Shown: positions 49,288 through 49,293 of the stretch, in pieces | How positions within the stretch are numbered: position 1 is the first letter of the stretch | Layout: every line of letters starts with the position of its first letter | NCBI RefSeq assembly: GCF_016862215.1 | Contig: NZ_BOMN01000048.1 | Span: 1-49,293, forward strand | Length of the DNA: 49,293 nt | Direction of reading: 5' to 3' | From: Winogradskya humida | Lineage (GTDB): Bacteria; Actinomycetota; Actinomycetes; Mycobacteriales; Micromonosporaceae | Notes under the pieces: model-generated | Told to the model about the DNA's origin: nothing | The model's input: only the letters and a program-made list of their open reading frames with translations | Database searches by the model: none | Translations under genes and position numbers: made by a program

Positions 49288-49293
49288 ACTGAA

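Overview
This is a GC-rich actinobacterial chromosome segment, most likely from the Micromonosporaceae and probably Actinoplanes-like. That placement is inferred from gene content, heavy GTG/TTG start use, many predicted leaderless genes, two CIRCE sites before a solo groEL, actinobacterial Pho boxes and a SAM-I riboswitch on a threonine-synthase-type gene. I see no tRNA, rRNA, prophage, IS element or CRISPR array. The window holds about 38 protein genes. The leftmost gene lies outside, and the right edge falls just before pstC.

Left part (1-11.2 kb). An array of four short palindromes sits at the left edge. Next is a three-gene minus-strand operon: a DUF4956 membrane protein, a VTC/TTM polyphosphate-polymerase-type protein and a secreted beta-helix carbohydrate-binding protein. 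Together they look like a bacterial counterpart of the yeast VTC polyphosphate complex. A threonine-synthase-family gene follows, led by a complete SAM-I riboswitch. Then come two GNAT enzymes, a small membrane protein and a giant GT2-TagF polymerase for a cell-wall glycopolymer.

Middle part (11.2-32.7 kb). A heat-shock groEL is followed by a divergent LysR/dihydroxyphthalate-decarboxylase-like pair and a serine hydrolase. A sugar module follows: a Gfo/Idh oxidoreductase, a ROK repressor and a three-gene ABC importer with no ATPase of its own. Next is an 1,796-residue LPXTG surface protein with 12 cadherin/Ig-like repeats. After it comes a divergent pair of an MFS exporter and an HxlR-type regulator fused to a peroxiredoxin domain. 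glpD, DUF4031 and an HD hydrolase end this part.

Right part (32.7-49.3 kb). Here are a FUSC-like membrane protein, a PrsW protease with low-complexity tails, an orphan GroES-like protein, an AI-2E-type transporter, a DinG helicase, DUF402, an ECF41/SigJ sigma factor and a PLC-like protein. A Pho-box-preceded DUF47-Pit phosphate uptake operon follows, then a HigBA/RelE-type toxin-antitoxin pair, a second Gfo/Idh oxidoreductase, a Nudix hydrolase and the pstA-pstB end of a phosphate ABC transporter.

The most interesting items are the HxlR-peroxiredoxin fusion, the VTC/DUF4956/beta-helix operon and the SAM-riboswitch-controlled threonine-synthase homologue, which may make homocysteine. A window-wide pattern of TANNNT boxes 5-7 nt before start codons points to leaderless transcription of at least nine genes.
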